Assembly: GCF_047663525.1 (NCBI RefSeq)
Contig: NC_092604.1
Span: 14,405,001 to 14,469,000, forward strand
DNA from: Anas platyrhynchos
Taxonomy: Eukaryota; Chordata; Aves; Anseriformes; Anatidae
DNA length: 64,000 nucleotides
Direction of reading: 5' to 3'
Part shown: positions 49,201 through 62,300 of the stretch, one piece after another
How positions within the stretch are numbered: the first letter of the stretch is position 1
Layout of the letters: each line of letters begins with the position of its first letter
Position numbers and translations under genes: made by a program
The notes under the pieces: model-generated
Told to the model about the DNA's origin: nothing
The model's input: only the letters and a program-made list of their open reading frames with translations
Database searches by the model: none

Positions 49201-50078
49201 ACCCTGCTGATCAAGCCAGCAGTAAAGTAATTAAGCTGATGTCATGGAAAATCAATTTATACCTCCTTCTTGTAATACTAAGTAGTAATCACTCAGTTTG
49301 AATTACTCTGTAGTCATTAATGGAACGAAGAGTCTTTGGTAGTATCTGAGCCATACTGAATTCTGTGACAGTACAAGGAAGCAGCAGTAAGAAACAAGGT
49401 TAATTTTTAAGTAGCTTCAGAAGCTTCTCAATAAGAAATTTTGCTTGTTAAGACTATTGTAAGAAATTTGACATAAAGTGCAATAGCATATAGTAGGCCA
49501 CACTCCAGGCTTTTGCTAGAGGCACTTTTTTGCAGAATCAGCCTAGAATGTGGAGTTACTTGCCTAACTTGACCATCATTCAGTTTTCCCTTTGAAATAT
49601 ACTTAACTTGCATTTAATCTCTTCTGTTTGTAATTTCAGGTTTTGCTGTTGGCTGGGGTCCTGTTCCATGGCTGGTGATGTCTGAAATTTTCCCACTTAA
49701 AGCTAGGGGAATATCTAGTGGTGCCTGTGTGTTAACAAACTGGGTTATGGCATTCTTGGTAACTAAGGAATTTCATGATTTGATAGTAAGCATCATAAAT
49801 TACAATCCAGTATTTCTTTTCATAAGAAAATTTATTTAAGATGATTCTGAGAGAGCACTGGGCCAGTCTTCTCTGGTGGCCCAGACTGTAGTTGCACAGT
49901 AACAATTTATCATAATATTTTGCTGTTGTTTCCCTTCCCTCAGGCTTTAATATCCTATGGCACATTCTGGCTCTTCTCTGCCTTCTGCTGCCTCAGTGTG
50001 ATTTTTACAGCCTTTTATGTACCTGAAACAAAAGGACAGACCCTGGAACAGATTGAAGCCCACTTCAGAAGATCTTAA
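42991..50078 (+). CDS. SLC2A8: Solute carrier family 2 member 8, GLUT8 hexose transporter (481 aa)
   Basis: Ten exons, all with consistent splice sites and phase: 42991-43049, 43268-43427, 44197-44403, 46147-46246, 46389-46600, 47058-47201, 47764-47872, 48872-49045, 49640-49785 and 49944-50078. They give 481 codons, close to human GLUT8 at 477. Sugar-porter signatures are GRK at 95-97 and 322-324, PETPR at 203-207, QQVTGIN at 272-278, GPVPW at 395-399 and PETKG at 464-468, in a 12-helix frame. An N-terminal dileucine signal E5-S-R-Y-L9-L10 fits the known endosomal/lysosomal retention of GLUT8. Sequons at N353/N354 lie in the large loop 9, as in GLUT8. [13 protein letters not shown] favours SLC2A8 over its close relative SLC2A6. 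It shares a promoter with FBXW2. Confidence 0.95.
48083..48340 (-). mobile_element. CR1 LINE, short 3' fragment, minus strand
   Basis: ATCACAGTATCACCTGGGTT, then GGAAGAGACCTCCAGGATCA and TCTAGTCCAACC, are the reverse complement of a CR1 3' end, continuing through a CCTAACACTAACAAGTCC block. It lies in SLC2A8 intron 7 (between exons 7 and 8). The far edge is uncertain. Confidence 0.8.
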
Positions 50079-50437
50079 GTCTGAGACTGTTATCGATATG
50101 AAAGCTTTATATCATGAACTATGGTGCTGTTGCTAAAACTGACTCACGTGGCAGATAGTTACACAACTTCCTATCAAATTGTTTTAATGAATTTTTGTAA
50201 AATGTTTTTTTTCCTTCTCCTCCCATGTTGCATGTAGGTATGTACATGCAACTTGATTATCTCTGTATGTTCACTGTAGTGTATCTTCCTTGTATAAGTC
50301 TTAAACATAGTCTTTCTTAAATTGCCATGTTTTTTTGTTTATTTTCCCCTACCTTGTGCAGACTGACTGTAATGGAAATGTATTAGCTGGTATCTTTTTC
50401 TCTAATAGCTAAATTAAGATCTAATTTTATAAATAAT

Positions 50438-50443
50438 AATAAA
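50438..50443 (+). promoter_or_regulatory. SLC2A8: Likely SLC2A8 polyadenylation signal
   Basis: AATAAA lies 360 bases after the SLC2A8 stop, followed by a T/C-rich stretch (TTCCTTCTTCTGTACC) that could be the downstream element. No better AATAAA occurs between the stop codon and this site. Confidence 0.6.
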
Positions 50444-51846
50444 AACAATTCCTTCTTCTGTACCTTTTCCTGATGGCATATGAAGAAACTAATGATAGTC
50501 TGGATAATTTTTATTTCAGACTGTGACTTTTCCCTTTTGTGTGTTACTACTTCAGCATCTGGGATACCTGACCAAGGAAATAAGTCTAGATCTCAAAGGG
50601 AGATGAAGGCATTATCTGTCCTAGTGCTGTCAGGTTGGCTAGGAATGCATTTAAATCACGAGATGGGTTGTAACTCTCAGCAGAATGTATTTTGGAGTCT
50701 CTTTTACAAAAAGAATCAATAGATCTTGTAGACTAAGACAATATACCTATATAAAGCCAGAAAAATGGAGGAAATCCATCTTTTGTAGCCTTAAGTTAAG
50801 GGGTAAAGATCTACAACTGGAGAGTCCCAAAAGACTTAAAAGCCCAGAAACACAAACCAATGCTGAATTATAGCTCTCGTCAAAGATGGGTAATGCTTAA
50901 GATACAAGCACCAATCTCAGCAGCTGTGACAGTACTTAAGTGAATGACATGTTTGAAACACTTTCTACAGAACTCAACTAGAAGTAGTAATCGATCACTG
51001 TTGGCAGCCATACTACCTCTTTTCTTTTTAAATTTGGTTCATCAGTCAAGAGAAATTAGAGAAGCCATTAGTCCTGTAACTGTGAAAGAAAGAATAGATG
51101 TAAAGTTTATTACATATGTAGGAATAAGTCTTCTCTTCCTCCTTCACAAAAACAATAAATTGCACTTAAAACAGTTCCAGCTGTGATAGGAATGTTTCTA
51201 TTTGGATGCTACATCTAAAACACAAACCATACGCACTATCACATGACATTAAAAACAATGATAATACATCAGTATTTTAGACAAGTGGTATTAAAGAGGT
51301 TTTGATCACAAACTCAGCAACTTAGCAATATCAGTCATAAAATTACAAAAACAGTCTGCCAACATTCAAAGACTTTGTTAAAATTGACACTGCAGGTTGG
51401 TAATACTGTCTGCATAAACCTTTAGAGAATTTTCCATCCAACTGTATATATATCTAGTAGAGTTATAAATACACACAAAAATAACCTCTTACTTTTTTTT
51501 CCTGAAATCATAGGCTAATATGGTTTCACTAGCAAACAGGGTGTCAGTTGCAGGTCAGCAACAACAAAGTGAAACAGCTAGGCATTAAACAGCCTGGTGA
51601 AGTGGCTGTGCTCAACTGTAATAATACATACTTTCTACCCTGCATGCTAGTACAGATGTTTACTGTCTATTGGCATAAGAGCTCCTTGTATTATTTATTA
51701 GTATTATTTAGTTCTCAGGGTGTAATTTATTTCTCCACAAATTCAGACTATCCCTAAGTATCCGAGAAAACTGCTTTAACAGAATTAGCAAGCACTGGGC
51801 AAATGAACCATGACATCAAAATTGTTAATAATGACACTAGTCAGTA

Positions 51847-51891
<45 letters not shown>

Positions 51892-54800
51892 AAAAAATCC
51901 AAATCCAAGGACTAGGTTTCAAATGCAGACTAAGCCACAGCTCTGGGGACACTCCTGCATCTGCAAGCACAAGCCATAAATACAAATCAGGAAAGCCTGC
52001 AAGAGCTTGAAACTGGCTTGTCCAAGTACACCTAGAACAGCAGAGAAGAAATGGCAGGCGCAGCAGCCTTGGCCATATATAACGATGCTACACTTCCTAT
52101 GCGTGCAACCTAACCTATTACCTGCCCTACTAGGAACTGTTTAAATATATATATAGTTGACCAGCCCAGTACTCCAAAAAAGTTTTAATTTTAATCTACC
52201 CATCAGTTACAAATGCTTGCACACGTATAGGGACAGATAGATGAATGCAGACAACAAAACTGCTACTCATTCTGAGTGACACTTCACATCCTGTCACGGA
52301 CTGAAAAAAAGAAAGAAAAAGGCCAGAAAAAATGAAAAATCCTCATTCCCCAGTCTAGGAAACAATTGTAATCAGAAGAGGCCCCACTTGTTCCTGGCAA
52401 ACGAAGCAACTGGAGTTATTATTCACATGTCCATTAAACCTAGAGTCTGCATTTTTGCCATCATGAGAGCACCCAGCCCTTCCAAAGTTGCTCGGGTCTT
52501 TATCTCCTCAGAATGAAACATTCCATTGCTTTCAGTTTCAAACATTTTAAAAATTTATTTGTACTCCATTGCCACTTGAGGAAAGCATTAGGAAGAAATG
52601 ACTGTTAGTCTGGAACACAAGTAGGTTTATCTCTCTTCAAAGTTCTTACATGTCAAACTGGTATAGTTCATAACTGGCCTTCAGTTTAGCTTAGCTTGAT
52701 AGCAACTGTTCAAAAGCTGGTAACAATTATTCCTTTGTGGAAGGAATTTATTAACCCTTCTGTTGAAGGTGGTAGCAAGCTTTATTCAGTAATCTTCTTC
52801 ATTAGAAAACACATCTACCCATCATAGCTGTAGTTTTAAAGATTTTCTTTTTTCTCATGCATATGATGATCAGCCAACACTAAGAACACAGGCTACTAGT
52901 AGCCGTTTTAACACAAGATGTGAAAGTGGGAAAGGTTGTGCTTAGGGTGGACACGGCTGCTATTTGTGTCCAAGGCTAATTTCTAAGCTTTAATGAGTAG
53001 ACGCATGTTACAAAGAAGAGAAAAAACATGATTCTAAGGGGCCAGAGTAAAGAACGGTATACCTGTCCATCTCAGTAGCCTTCCAATAAGCCATTTCATA
53101 TTTCCTGGTCACCTGACACTGGTTTGAAGACAGATTACACAGATGAAAAACGTGGCCTTTAGAAATGACAAACAAGAACCTATCCATCAATACCAACAGT
53201 TGGCTTTTGTTTTGATCAAGAGCCTGAATAGAATGGATCTAAGACACTACTTTTAGACAGTCAATGTCTAGAAGCTAGTTCAGAGAACAATGTCTCATCA
53301 CACTAAGATGCATGTAATTCATGCCACAGTCTGACAAAGACTACTTGTATAGTGGCTATTTGTCCAGTTTTCCCAGCAGTTTCATATTATTGTATGGTAC
53401 TTTGTCTTTTAGATAAGACAAATGTGAAAAAGAACTTTACACACTTTGGTTCTTGTGGCTTGTGTCAAACAAAACTCAAGCATAACTGCCATGTTCCCTG
53501 CCTTCTACCTACACTCCAGGCTGCTCTTGTATGGTAAGTAGAGAGTAAACTACACATACATGATCCTAAAGCCTCAGTTACCATACCTAGGAGTCATAAA
53601 ACAAAATAATTTTGCATGATCCCTCCTTCACCTCCTTTTGCTAGGTCTAATATTATTCCTCCATGCCTGCATGACATGCTGGTTGACCGCAGAAGTAAAT
53701 ACTCAAGAAGTGACAGCACTGTTAAGGCACTTACTGCATACCTAAGGAATGAAGACAGGTCATTTTCTCCAGTGTTCAGATCCTGCCTGTCCTGTATGAG
53801 TAATATTATTTTAGGTCTGGTAGTTCCCAATGTGACCTGCATAACAGTTTGCATCAGACACATTACACTATACCATAAAATTCAGACTGGAGGGGAGAGA
53901 CAAGCCAATTGATATGGGATCTATGCTTCCTCCCTCCTCAAACTCTTCCAACATCCTGTTCCAGATAAAATAAATACCATGAAGCTAGTCTGATCCTTTT
54001 TTTTTTTTTTCTTTTTTCTTTTTCAACTAGCTTAAGCAGTCAGACTTTTGCTGTATTCCTTACAGTACTTTTGCTGCTTGTTAGTATTTGCTAGATGTCA
54101 TCAATGCTATTACAGGCAGAACTCCACACAGACTTCATAGCAATACTTTATTGCCACTGCTGTGGTTTTTCATCCTATCACCCTAGGTCAGTTATAGTCA
54201 AACTTTCTGCATTCTTCTTGATCTCTCTACTGCTCCATCTAAAAGGTCTTTCTATGTCTTTCAGGATACCTAAATATGTGTTTGTTCAGGTTCTTCAAAC
54301 AAGTTTTCTAATCAACATATGTATACACGTGTATTCAACTACTATCAAACTATCATTTAATCATGTGAAATCATGCTAGAATAGCAGAAGTGAACCTCTG
54401 CAATACATTTAAAATCTGATATTCTAAAAGTTCAAAAAAAACTTTCCAGTTCAAATTTTATTAAATTGAAATTAAAGCCTGAGTTTTGCAGCACACTAGT
54501 AGTCTTCAAAAACACCCACACAACAGAAATAAAAATACTACACTGAGAAACGTGTTTATGGAAAAAGGTGATGCTTCTGCTTTCTAAAAATACCCAAGCC
54601 CAAACAGTGCTTCCCCTAAAATTGATTTGATGAGTCCACACAAGTGGTTACACAATACTACAAGTGACTACACAATACTTTGAGAGTGTTTTTTTTTTAA
54701 ACCATAGCTAACCAGGTATGTAGAACAGAGAAAATGGATACTGTTCCTCCCTCCTCCCCCCAAGACATTCTCAAAAAGAATTACAAGTTCTTGCAAAGAC

Positions 54801-56374
54801 TCTGAGGTGGCACTTCCAGGTGTTTACGAAGGTTCACTCCATACATATTTAGGTGCAAAAATACTAAAGTACAAGTAGCCACTGGTTAATACTGCTTCTG
54901 TTTCTGTACTAATTAATGTTTAAAATATTGCTTCTTTTCTTGATCAGCCGCTCTGACTGTGAATAAGAAGTAATCCTTTCAGTTAAGGCCTTGCATATTT
55001 TCTTAGACGGAGAAATAAAGTCATCATATACCATTAAACTTTGCAAAAAAAAAAAAAAAGTTTTACATTCAGACAGACTGAAGCAAAAGGCACAAATCAC
55101 CAGATGTCGTGCTTGGACAGGGGAAATCATGACACATAAATGGTATTACAAAATAAATCAAGGATACAGAAATATTTCTACATAAAGAGCAAGAAATACC
55201 CTAATAAAGCCCATAAATAGGGCTTTAATAAAGTTCCTTCATATATAAAAAGCCTGGAAGCATCACTTTTCCATGAAAAACAGCAAACCCGTTCAAAACA
55301 TTGTAGAAAATTGATTTTTGGCATGGAGGAAAGGGTTAAAAAAAAAATCAAGCTTTAATGATGAAATACTGTCCTTTAACAAAACAAAAGATCTAATATG
55401 ACTATTTCATCATAGAAAACTAGTTTCTTGGCAGTAAAACTTCAGCCTGGTCCATTTAGAAAAATATGTTTACTTGGAGCAACGAATTCTATTGTTGGTG
55501 TAAAAGCAGACAACAATTAATTCTGATGCCAGCACAGGAATCTTTGTGTAGTCAGAAAGAAAATCAGGGCATGGGCTTCTGCCTGTAATGAAATCTGCAG
55601 TTGCACTACAGAAACAGCATTCCCTTTGTGGAGAAATACAATGTATTTTTTACTTCCAATTTTATGGAAGATTTGAAAGCTTGTATTTTCTTATAAAAAG
55701 TCCTTCTACTCAAAGATTCTTAATGCCAAAACAGTTTTCAAGTTTCTCTTAAAAAAAAAAAAAAAAAAAAAAGTGCAAGGACAGGTCAGAGAAAAGAAAA
55801 CTGCACGTTCGTGTTACCTGATCTTTATAGAGTAACCATCATTCCTCAGTGAATAAAACACAGCTCCATCATTTCAAGGACAGACTGCACTTGCGTTGTC
55901 TGGAAAGACCTTGTCTAAAAGCTTTTTTTTTTTTTTTTTTTTTTAAGAAAAAACAAAATGAGTGATTTACATCATCAATTTCTTCTTTCTACACGGTGCA
56001 CACTTGTAAAACAGCTCAAGATATTAGTAACAGCAATTAACTGAATGCCACTTTCATTCAGGTACTTCAATTATAAGAAGCTCAGAATAAATAATACTTT
56101 TTACTTCATTTTCAGCCTGAAGCTCTCATTGATTACCTACCTTTAGAATGCCACAAAAAGTAATGTTTCATGAACCGAGATAAGAAAATATACATATGTC
56201 AAAGATGTAAGCATCACCAAATCAGGCTAAGCGAGCCAGAATAACATGGGATCTATAAAGATTAATCACCAATACTTCCAGCCACATTTTACCACTAGAA
56301 GCAGTGTTTGTGACATTCCTACAGAGCTCACAGATGTGTAAGAAAAGGTGAAGTAAGGAACAGTCTGTCTGTCT
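50444..56374. other. Convergent intergenic region between SLC2A8 and GARNL3
   Basis: This interval contains the GARNL3 3'UTR on the minus strand, of unknown length. A TTTATT at about 54459 would be AATAAA on that strand. A CA microsatellite is at 51848-51887, A runs are near 55044-55060 and 55751-55772, and a T run is at about 55923-55944. No established gene is recognised. Three minus-strand open segments at 53.8, 53.2 and 52.5 kb have tolerable splice context and are described under findings as a weak candidate. Confidence 0.45.
51848..51887. repeat. (CA)n microsatellite
   Basis: About 20 uninterrupted CA dinucleotides are followed by an AAACAAAAAAA tail. Short ORFs crossing it in both strands (poly-TH or poly-VC) are artefacts of the repeat. 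Confidence 0.95.
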
Positions 56375-59300
56375 TCACTTCAAGTCAATGATGTCCTCAT
56401 CGTATAAAGAAGTCAGATGGAACGGATAGCTAGATGGTGAGCTCTCCTCTCTGTTTGCTACAGTATCAGGATCTGAACTAGTGGAAAGATGACGACTCTC
56501 AGAAAAGCTTTCAAAAGAGGCTGAGATTATTCTGCAAAGATGAAGACAAAAGTTACTAAGAAACAATACACAGGTAAGGGCAAGCAGGGTCAGTGGCTAT
56601 TTCTGCATACAATCAAGTTATCCTAAAGGCAGAGACAAACCATTAAAACTGAATTTCTCTCTGTTTTACTCTGCTTCCACACCAGGCTAGCACTGAACCA
56701 GAGCCTTGATAACAACTCATATTAAAACAGAGATTACATACATCAGATTATTGCCCGAAGGTAATGTTAATGAATGCTCCCCTCCATATAATTTTCCAAT
56801 AGTGGAATAAATATAATAAAGTTTTACATTGCAGTGGATTGAAAAAAAATAATCTACTGTATCTTGGCTGAATTCTGCTGCTACTTATCACAAATGCAGG
56901 TTATAAAAACAATGAAAAAAACACAATGGCAGGGGGTCTGATAGGCAGATACAAACAGACATATGCAATAGTGTTTCTTTACAAAATTTATTTTGGAGAT
57001 AACGAGACACAAGGATATGAAGAAAATAGCAAGTGAGTCTGCACAGTGCAGACGCTGTAGGCCTGCTGACTGTTTCAAGTGCACCAGGTCCCCACAAAGT
57101 CCCATTTAGTCTTGCTTTGCTCATAACATATCTTTAGCAAGAGGTATAACCATTTCAGTACTGATAATATTTAGATACTCTAATACACAGTAGGATGAAA
57201 TTCACAGTAATATACAAGGGCCTCAGTCAGTCTATACCAAACTAAGATTAGAATAAAAAGGTTGAGAGACAATCAATTCCCAAAATACTTACAGCTTAAC
57301 TTAGGTTATTTTCTAAAGCCCATATATTTACCTGTCACTACTAGTTGATCTTACCGCTCCCTGCTTGGGATCTGACTGTCTTCGAGGAGCCTTTTTTTGC
57401 TTCTGTGCACCTTCTGTCTTGGGAATAGGTTCATCCAAAAGGCCTCAATAAAGGAATAAAAGTCTTAATACTCTCAAAAGGAAATAAAACGTTCACAAAA
57501 AACATTGTGATCTCTCTTGATGGTTTTCATTACTAACTAAAAAGTTCCTAGCTGGCTTAGAATATGGTTACCTTATAATAGAATCATCACAGAATGGCTT
57601 GTGTCACAAGGGATCTTAAAGATCATCTAACTCCAACCCCCCTGCCATAAATAGGGATGCTACCCACTAGATCAGGTTGGCCAAAGCCCCATCCAGCCTT
57701 GCCTTGAACACCTCCAGTTATGAGGCATCGACTTCTCTTGGCAACATGTTCCAGTGCCTCACTACCCTTACAGTGAAGCATTTCCTCCTAGTCTAGTCTA
57801 AATCTATCTTCTTTTAGTTTAAGACCACTTCCCACATCCTATCATTATCTATCCGAGTAAAGAGTCCTTCTCCATCTGTTTTACAAGACTCCTTTAATTA
57901 TTGAAAGGTCATGGTGAGGTCCTCCCTGTAACCTTCTCTCCTCCAGGCTGAACAGTCCCAGCTCTCTCAGCCTTTCTTCACAGGAGGGGTGCTCCAGTTC
58001 TCTGATCATCTTTGTAGCCCCTTCTCTGTACTCGCACTAACAGGTCCAAATCTTTCTTGTGCTGGGGGTCCAGACCTGGATGCAATACTCCAAGTGAGGC
58101 CTCAGAAGGGCGGAGTAGAGGGGGGACAATCCCCTCCCTTAACTGGCTGGCCACTCCTCTGTTGATTCAGCCCAGGATGCAGTTGGCCTTTTGGCCTGCA
58201 AGTGCACACTGCTGGTTCATGTCGAGCCTTTTGTCCACCACAACTCCCAAGTCCTTCTCTGCAGGTCCGCTCTCAATGAGTGCTTCTCCTAGTCTGTCCT
58301 CATGTCTGGGATTTCCCTGACCCAGGTGCAGCACCTTGCACTTGGATTAGTAGAACCTCATTAGGTTCCTGTGGGCCCACTTCTCCAGCCTGTCCAAATC
58401 CCTTTGAATGGCATCTCTTCCTTCTTTGGTATCAACTGCACCACTCAGCTTGGTGTCATCTGCAATTTTGCTAAGGGTGCACTCAATCCCATTTTCTATG
58501 TCACTGATAAAGATATTAAACAGTACTGGTTCCAAGACAGACCCCTCTGAGGGACACCAATCGTCACCAGCCTCCATGTGGACATAATTTGACGAGATGC
58601 TATCTAGAGTACTTGCAAATAACATTTTCACACTGGTTTATTTGTTTCGTTGTATTAATTACTTATGAACACTGGTTGCATATCACTAATCTGACTGTGA
58701 CTGTCCAAAAAATAGAAATTACATACTTGGTAATTGGTATATATATATACAGAAGACAAGGGAAGTTTACCTAGCAATTCTTTACGTGTTCTGCTTGCAA
58801 TTTCTTTAATTTCCATACGAGATAAGGATAGTGAGTGAGTAACAGGAAGAGAGGTAACACCACTAGATGTTGGAGTAGTGATGACTTTGGGAGTCAAAGG
58901 TGACTTCAGAGGTCGTTCAATGCTTCGCCCAACCAGATTACTGAGAGGAATTTTGTACAGGTTTTTGCCTGGAACTTCACCTGAAATGCAGAAGGAAAAA
59001 AGAATGTTACACTTTCATACCAGTATCAGTTCTAAATACTTCCAATGAAAAGTTATACAGAAAAGTTATAAACATTATGTGGGGTGCTTTTTAACCCAGG
59101 TAACAAAGATCTTCCTTGTGCTGTATCTTTCACTATAAATAGGCTAGGAGGAGGAAGAAATACGGCCACATTTTGCAGACTGACAACTTGGCTTACTGAG
59201 AAAAAGCATATTGCCTGTCTTAAAAACAGAAATTCAGATTCCTTTCTCTTTTCCCCTTCTGCAGCAGATTTAAATACATCTAAATGAACAAGATCTACAT

Positions 59301-62300
59301 ACATCTTGCATTATCTAGTTGATGTTCCTTTGTTTCTCCATTATTTATCCCTTGTAGATCAATTGTTCACATATCATGTTACACCAAATTTACTGTGCAT
59401 TTTTTAACTTTAAATTTATTAACTCTTTTGAGACTAGAAATACTTCTTGCCCTTAGTTTGCATTAGTTTAATTAGCCATAGATAGTTTAGCTGTTCATAA
59501 ATGAAAGGAATGGCATACATGAAGTCTGAAAGTTTTCCCACAATTTTATACCTCTTTTTGCTTTATAGTCTTGGCCATATTGCCAAAGACTCACTAAGCT
59601 AGTGAAGCTTAATTCTTCCTCTCCTACAGACATGATTTCTTCAAAAACAGTGCTGCTGTGCATTCAGAAGAGATACTATGGGGCAAAAGCTCAGCCAGGT
59701 GTTTCAGATCTATGGATAAGGTTTCCATCTTCCAGACTCTCAGCCATGAAAACAAAATCTTTTAACTGATTGATTTCATTTTTACTAAAGATAATAATCA
59801 AAGCTTCAAGCAGCCTGGAAACCATGTTACCTTCTGAAGAAAGAGGACATTCTGGTATTTCATAAGCTGTCGGTGTTTGAGGAGAACTTGAACTCATTTC
59901 CTTAGAACTGCTATGAGATGATCCCGTTACTGCAGCAGTAGCTTTAAAATAAATATCTGACTGAAATCACAAAGAACTCATCATTAGTACAGCAAAACTT
60001 TCTTAAACACTTGCTGAATAAGAGCTCAAATGTTTGTCCACTATGTTCTATTACCACTGTTACTGTATTGCTGCTAAGTTAACTACAGCTGGCCACAGAA
60101 AGGCTATCTCACTGTAAATGGGGAAAACTTCTGTGATGTTCAGAAGAGCATTTGCCCTGTAAATAATCAAATACTTCAGCTCTGCATTACTGCAAGTAAT
60201 AAAGGACAGTTAGATCAATTCTGATTCTCACTGTACTCACTACAAGCTAAGAGCACACAAATTAACAGTTAATGCAAATCAGAAAATGTGTCAGTTTTGG
60301 TTTAGTTTGGGCTTCAGCAACTCTTTATGTGAATTAGGTCCCAACACCTCACAAATAGTCAAACATGCTTTTCTTGTGTCTTACCCTTGATGCTACAAGC
60401 TGAAGCTCAGGCACAACTGCTGTGTGGACTAAGTTTCCATTCACCACTAATCGGATCTCAATGGAATCAGTAGTGAACGCAAGGATATAAGGGAAAGCAC
60501 AGACTGCAATGAAACAAAAATTATTTTGCAAGGAAGAATGATTAATGTAAATGTTTCTCAGATGCTCCCTGAAAACAGTTCTTGAGCATCTGACCTACTC
60601 TGGTATCTCCCTTTCCTATGACAAGATTTGTCTACTGTACTGATGGACATTCAGATACAACAAGCCTGAAGAAAACTTCACTTTCTATGCCTGGCAGAAT
60701 ATAAACTGAATGGAAAATAAAAAACAGAAAAAAGATAGAGAAAAAAAAAATTATCAGAGGAAAAACTTGGCCCCAAGGCTCCACTTATCAAAGATACCAT
60801 ATGCAGAATCTTAGCTGAAGTGGCATCATGAATGCAACACGCTTACAGAATCACAGAATCATCTAGGTTGGAAAAAACCTTCAAGTTCAACAATCAAACT
60901 GACCTACCAAGTTCCATCACTATGTCCCTTGGTGTTATGTCAACACCTCTCCAGGGATAGGGATTCCACCACTTCCCTGGGCAGTCCATTCTAATGGTTA
61001 ACCACCTTCTCCATGAAGAAATTCTTATTTATAGGAATTTATTAACCCATATTTATTAAATTTTAATATATTACATATAGATTTATGTATGTTAAATTAT
61101 TTTTAATTTTATATTTATTCTTATATATTCCTAGCACACATGCTGCAATTCCACCAACAGCCAAGTGCAAGCCTAAATAGTAATGAAAAAAGGGTAAAAA
61201 GAGGTATGTTCTTACCAACAGCATAAGGAACTTGATTCCAGCTAAAGTGAAAGTCGTAAGCCGATGACTGGACGAGTGGAGAACCTCCATTAAAAGGATA
61301 CACCTTTCTATATTGGCAAACATCTGTAACAAAAAAAGGAAAAAAAGAAACCTCCAATATCTCACAGCATAAAATGACAAACACCAACATTATAGGTAGA
61401 TTTTACAGAAGTGTGGATAATACACAGATAAATATCAAACACTTATGTAGAAGTCCCTCTATATCTAAACAGGCCATAAGGGAAACGTGCTTCCTTTGTG
61501 AATATATTTACAAGATAAAAATAATAGAGCTACATTTTAATAACTTGTCAGATTTCACAAAGTAAGTATTGTTCTGTTTCAGCAATCATCAGCTCCTTAC
61601 TTTATCTATGGATAGAGGAATAGTTAAGAACTTTTCTGAAAGTGATGTAAGCAGAGCTGTACCTCTCTGACTGTAAGAACTACCCTTCAAGCAGCCACAT
61701 ACTAGCACAGTTTGTGTTCTTTGAGGATTGTAATACACATGGGATACTACAAATACCAAGATTTCATTAACCATATAACTTGTGAATCTACTACTTCTCT
61801 ATTTTTAGGTAAAATCCTTTTTTTTTTTTTTTTCTTTCTGTAATTGGTGTCCTTAAACTTAAACTAACTTTATATCCACAAGAGTAAAAAAAAAGGTCTT
61901 GTTTGAAATCCAAACTTAGAACACTGTCAAATCATGTGTTTTCATACTTGTTCCACGATGATACTTTCATAATTTTAAAACTGTCACAAGACCAAAAGAG
62001 GTTTCCCTGTGACAGGGCCCTACAAATAGGGATTCAAGTTGCTGCAACCCTGTGCAACAGGCTTTAGGACCTTAGGATCAAACAAGTTTGTTAGCTTTGG
62101 CTCTGTGACGAGCCTATTAGAGTAGAACTGATTCTGCACAGAAGTACAGGTTTGGGAATTCACACTACTCTGTCTCAGACCTTTTAGTTCTGAAGCAGTA
62201 CTGAGTGAACCAGAACTAGGTAGGATTTGTTAAACTACCAAAACCAATGAGGCCTCACAGGGCATAGAAAGATACGCTTTAGAGACTTTTTCCCTGTGGT

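Noticed and set aside
51785-52010. ORFs with poly-CV or poly-TH runs
   Set aside because: Translation of the CA microsatellite.
54909-55045. Minus-strand segment encoding LMVYDDFISPSKKICKALTE and beyond
   Set aside because: It follows a poly-T acceptor-like tract made by an A run, ends in a stop without a matching upstream exon, and lies in the expected GARNL3 3'UTR.
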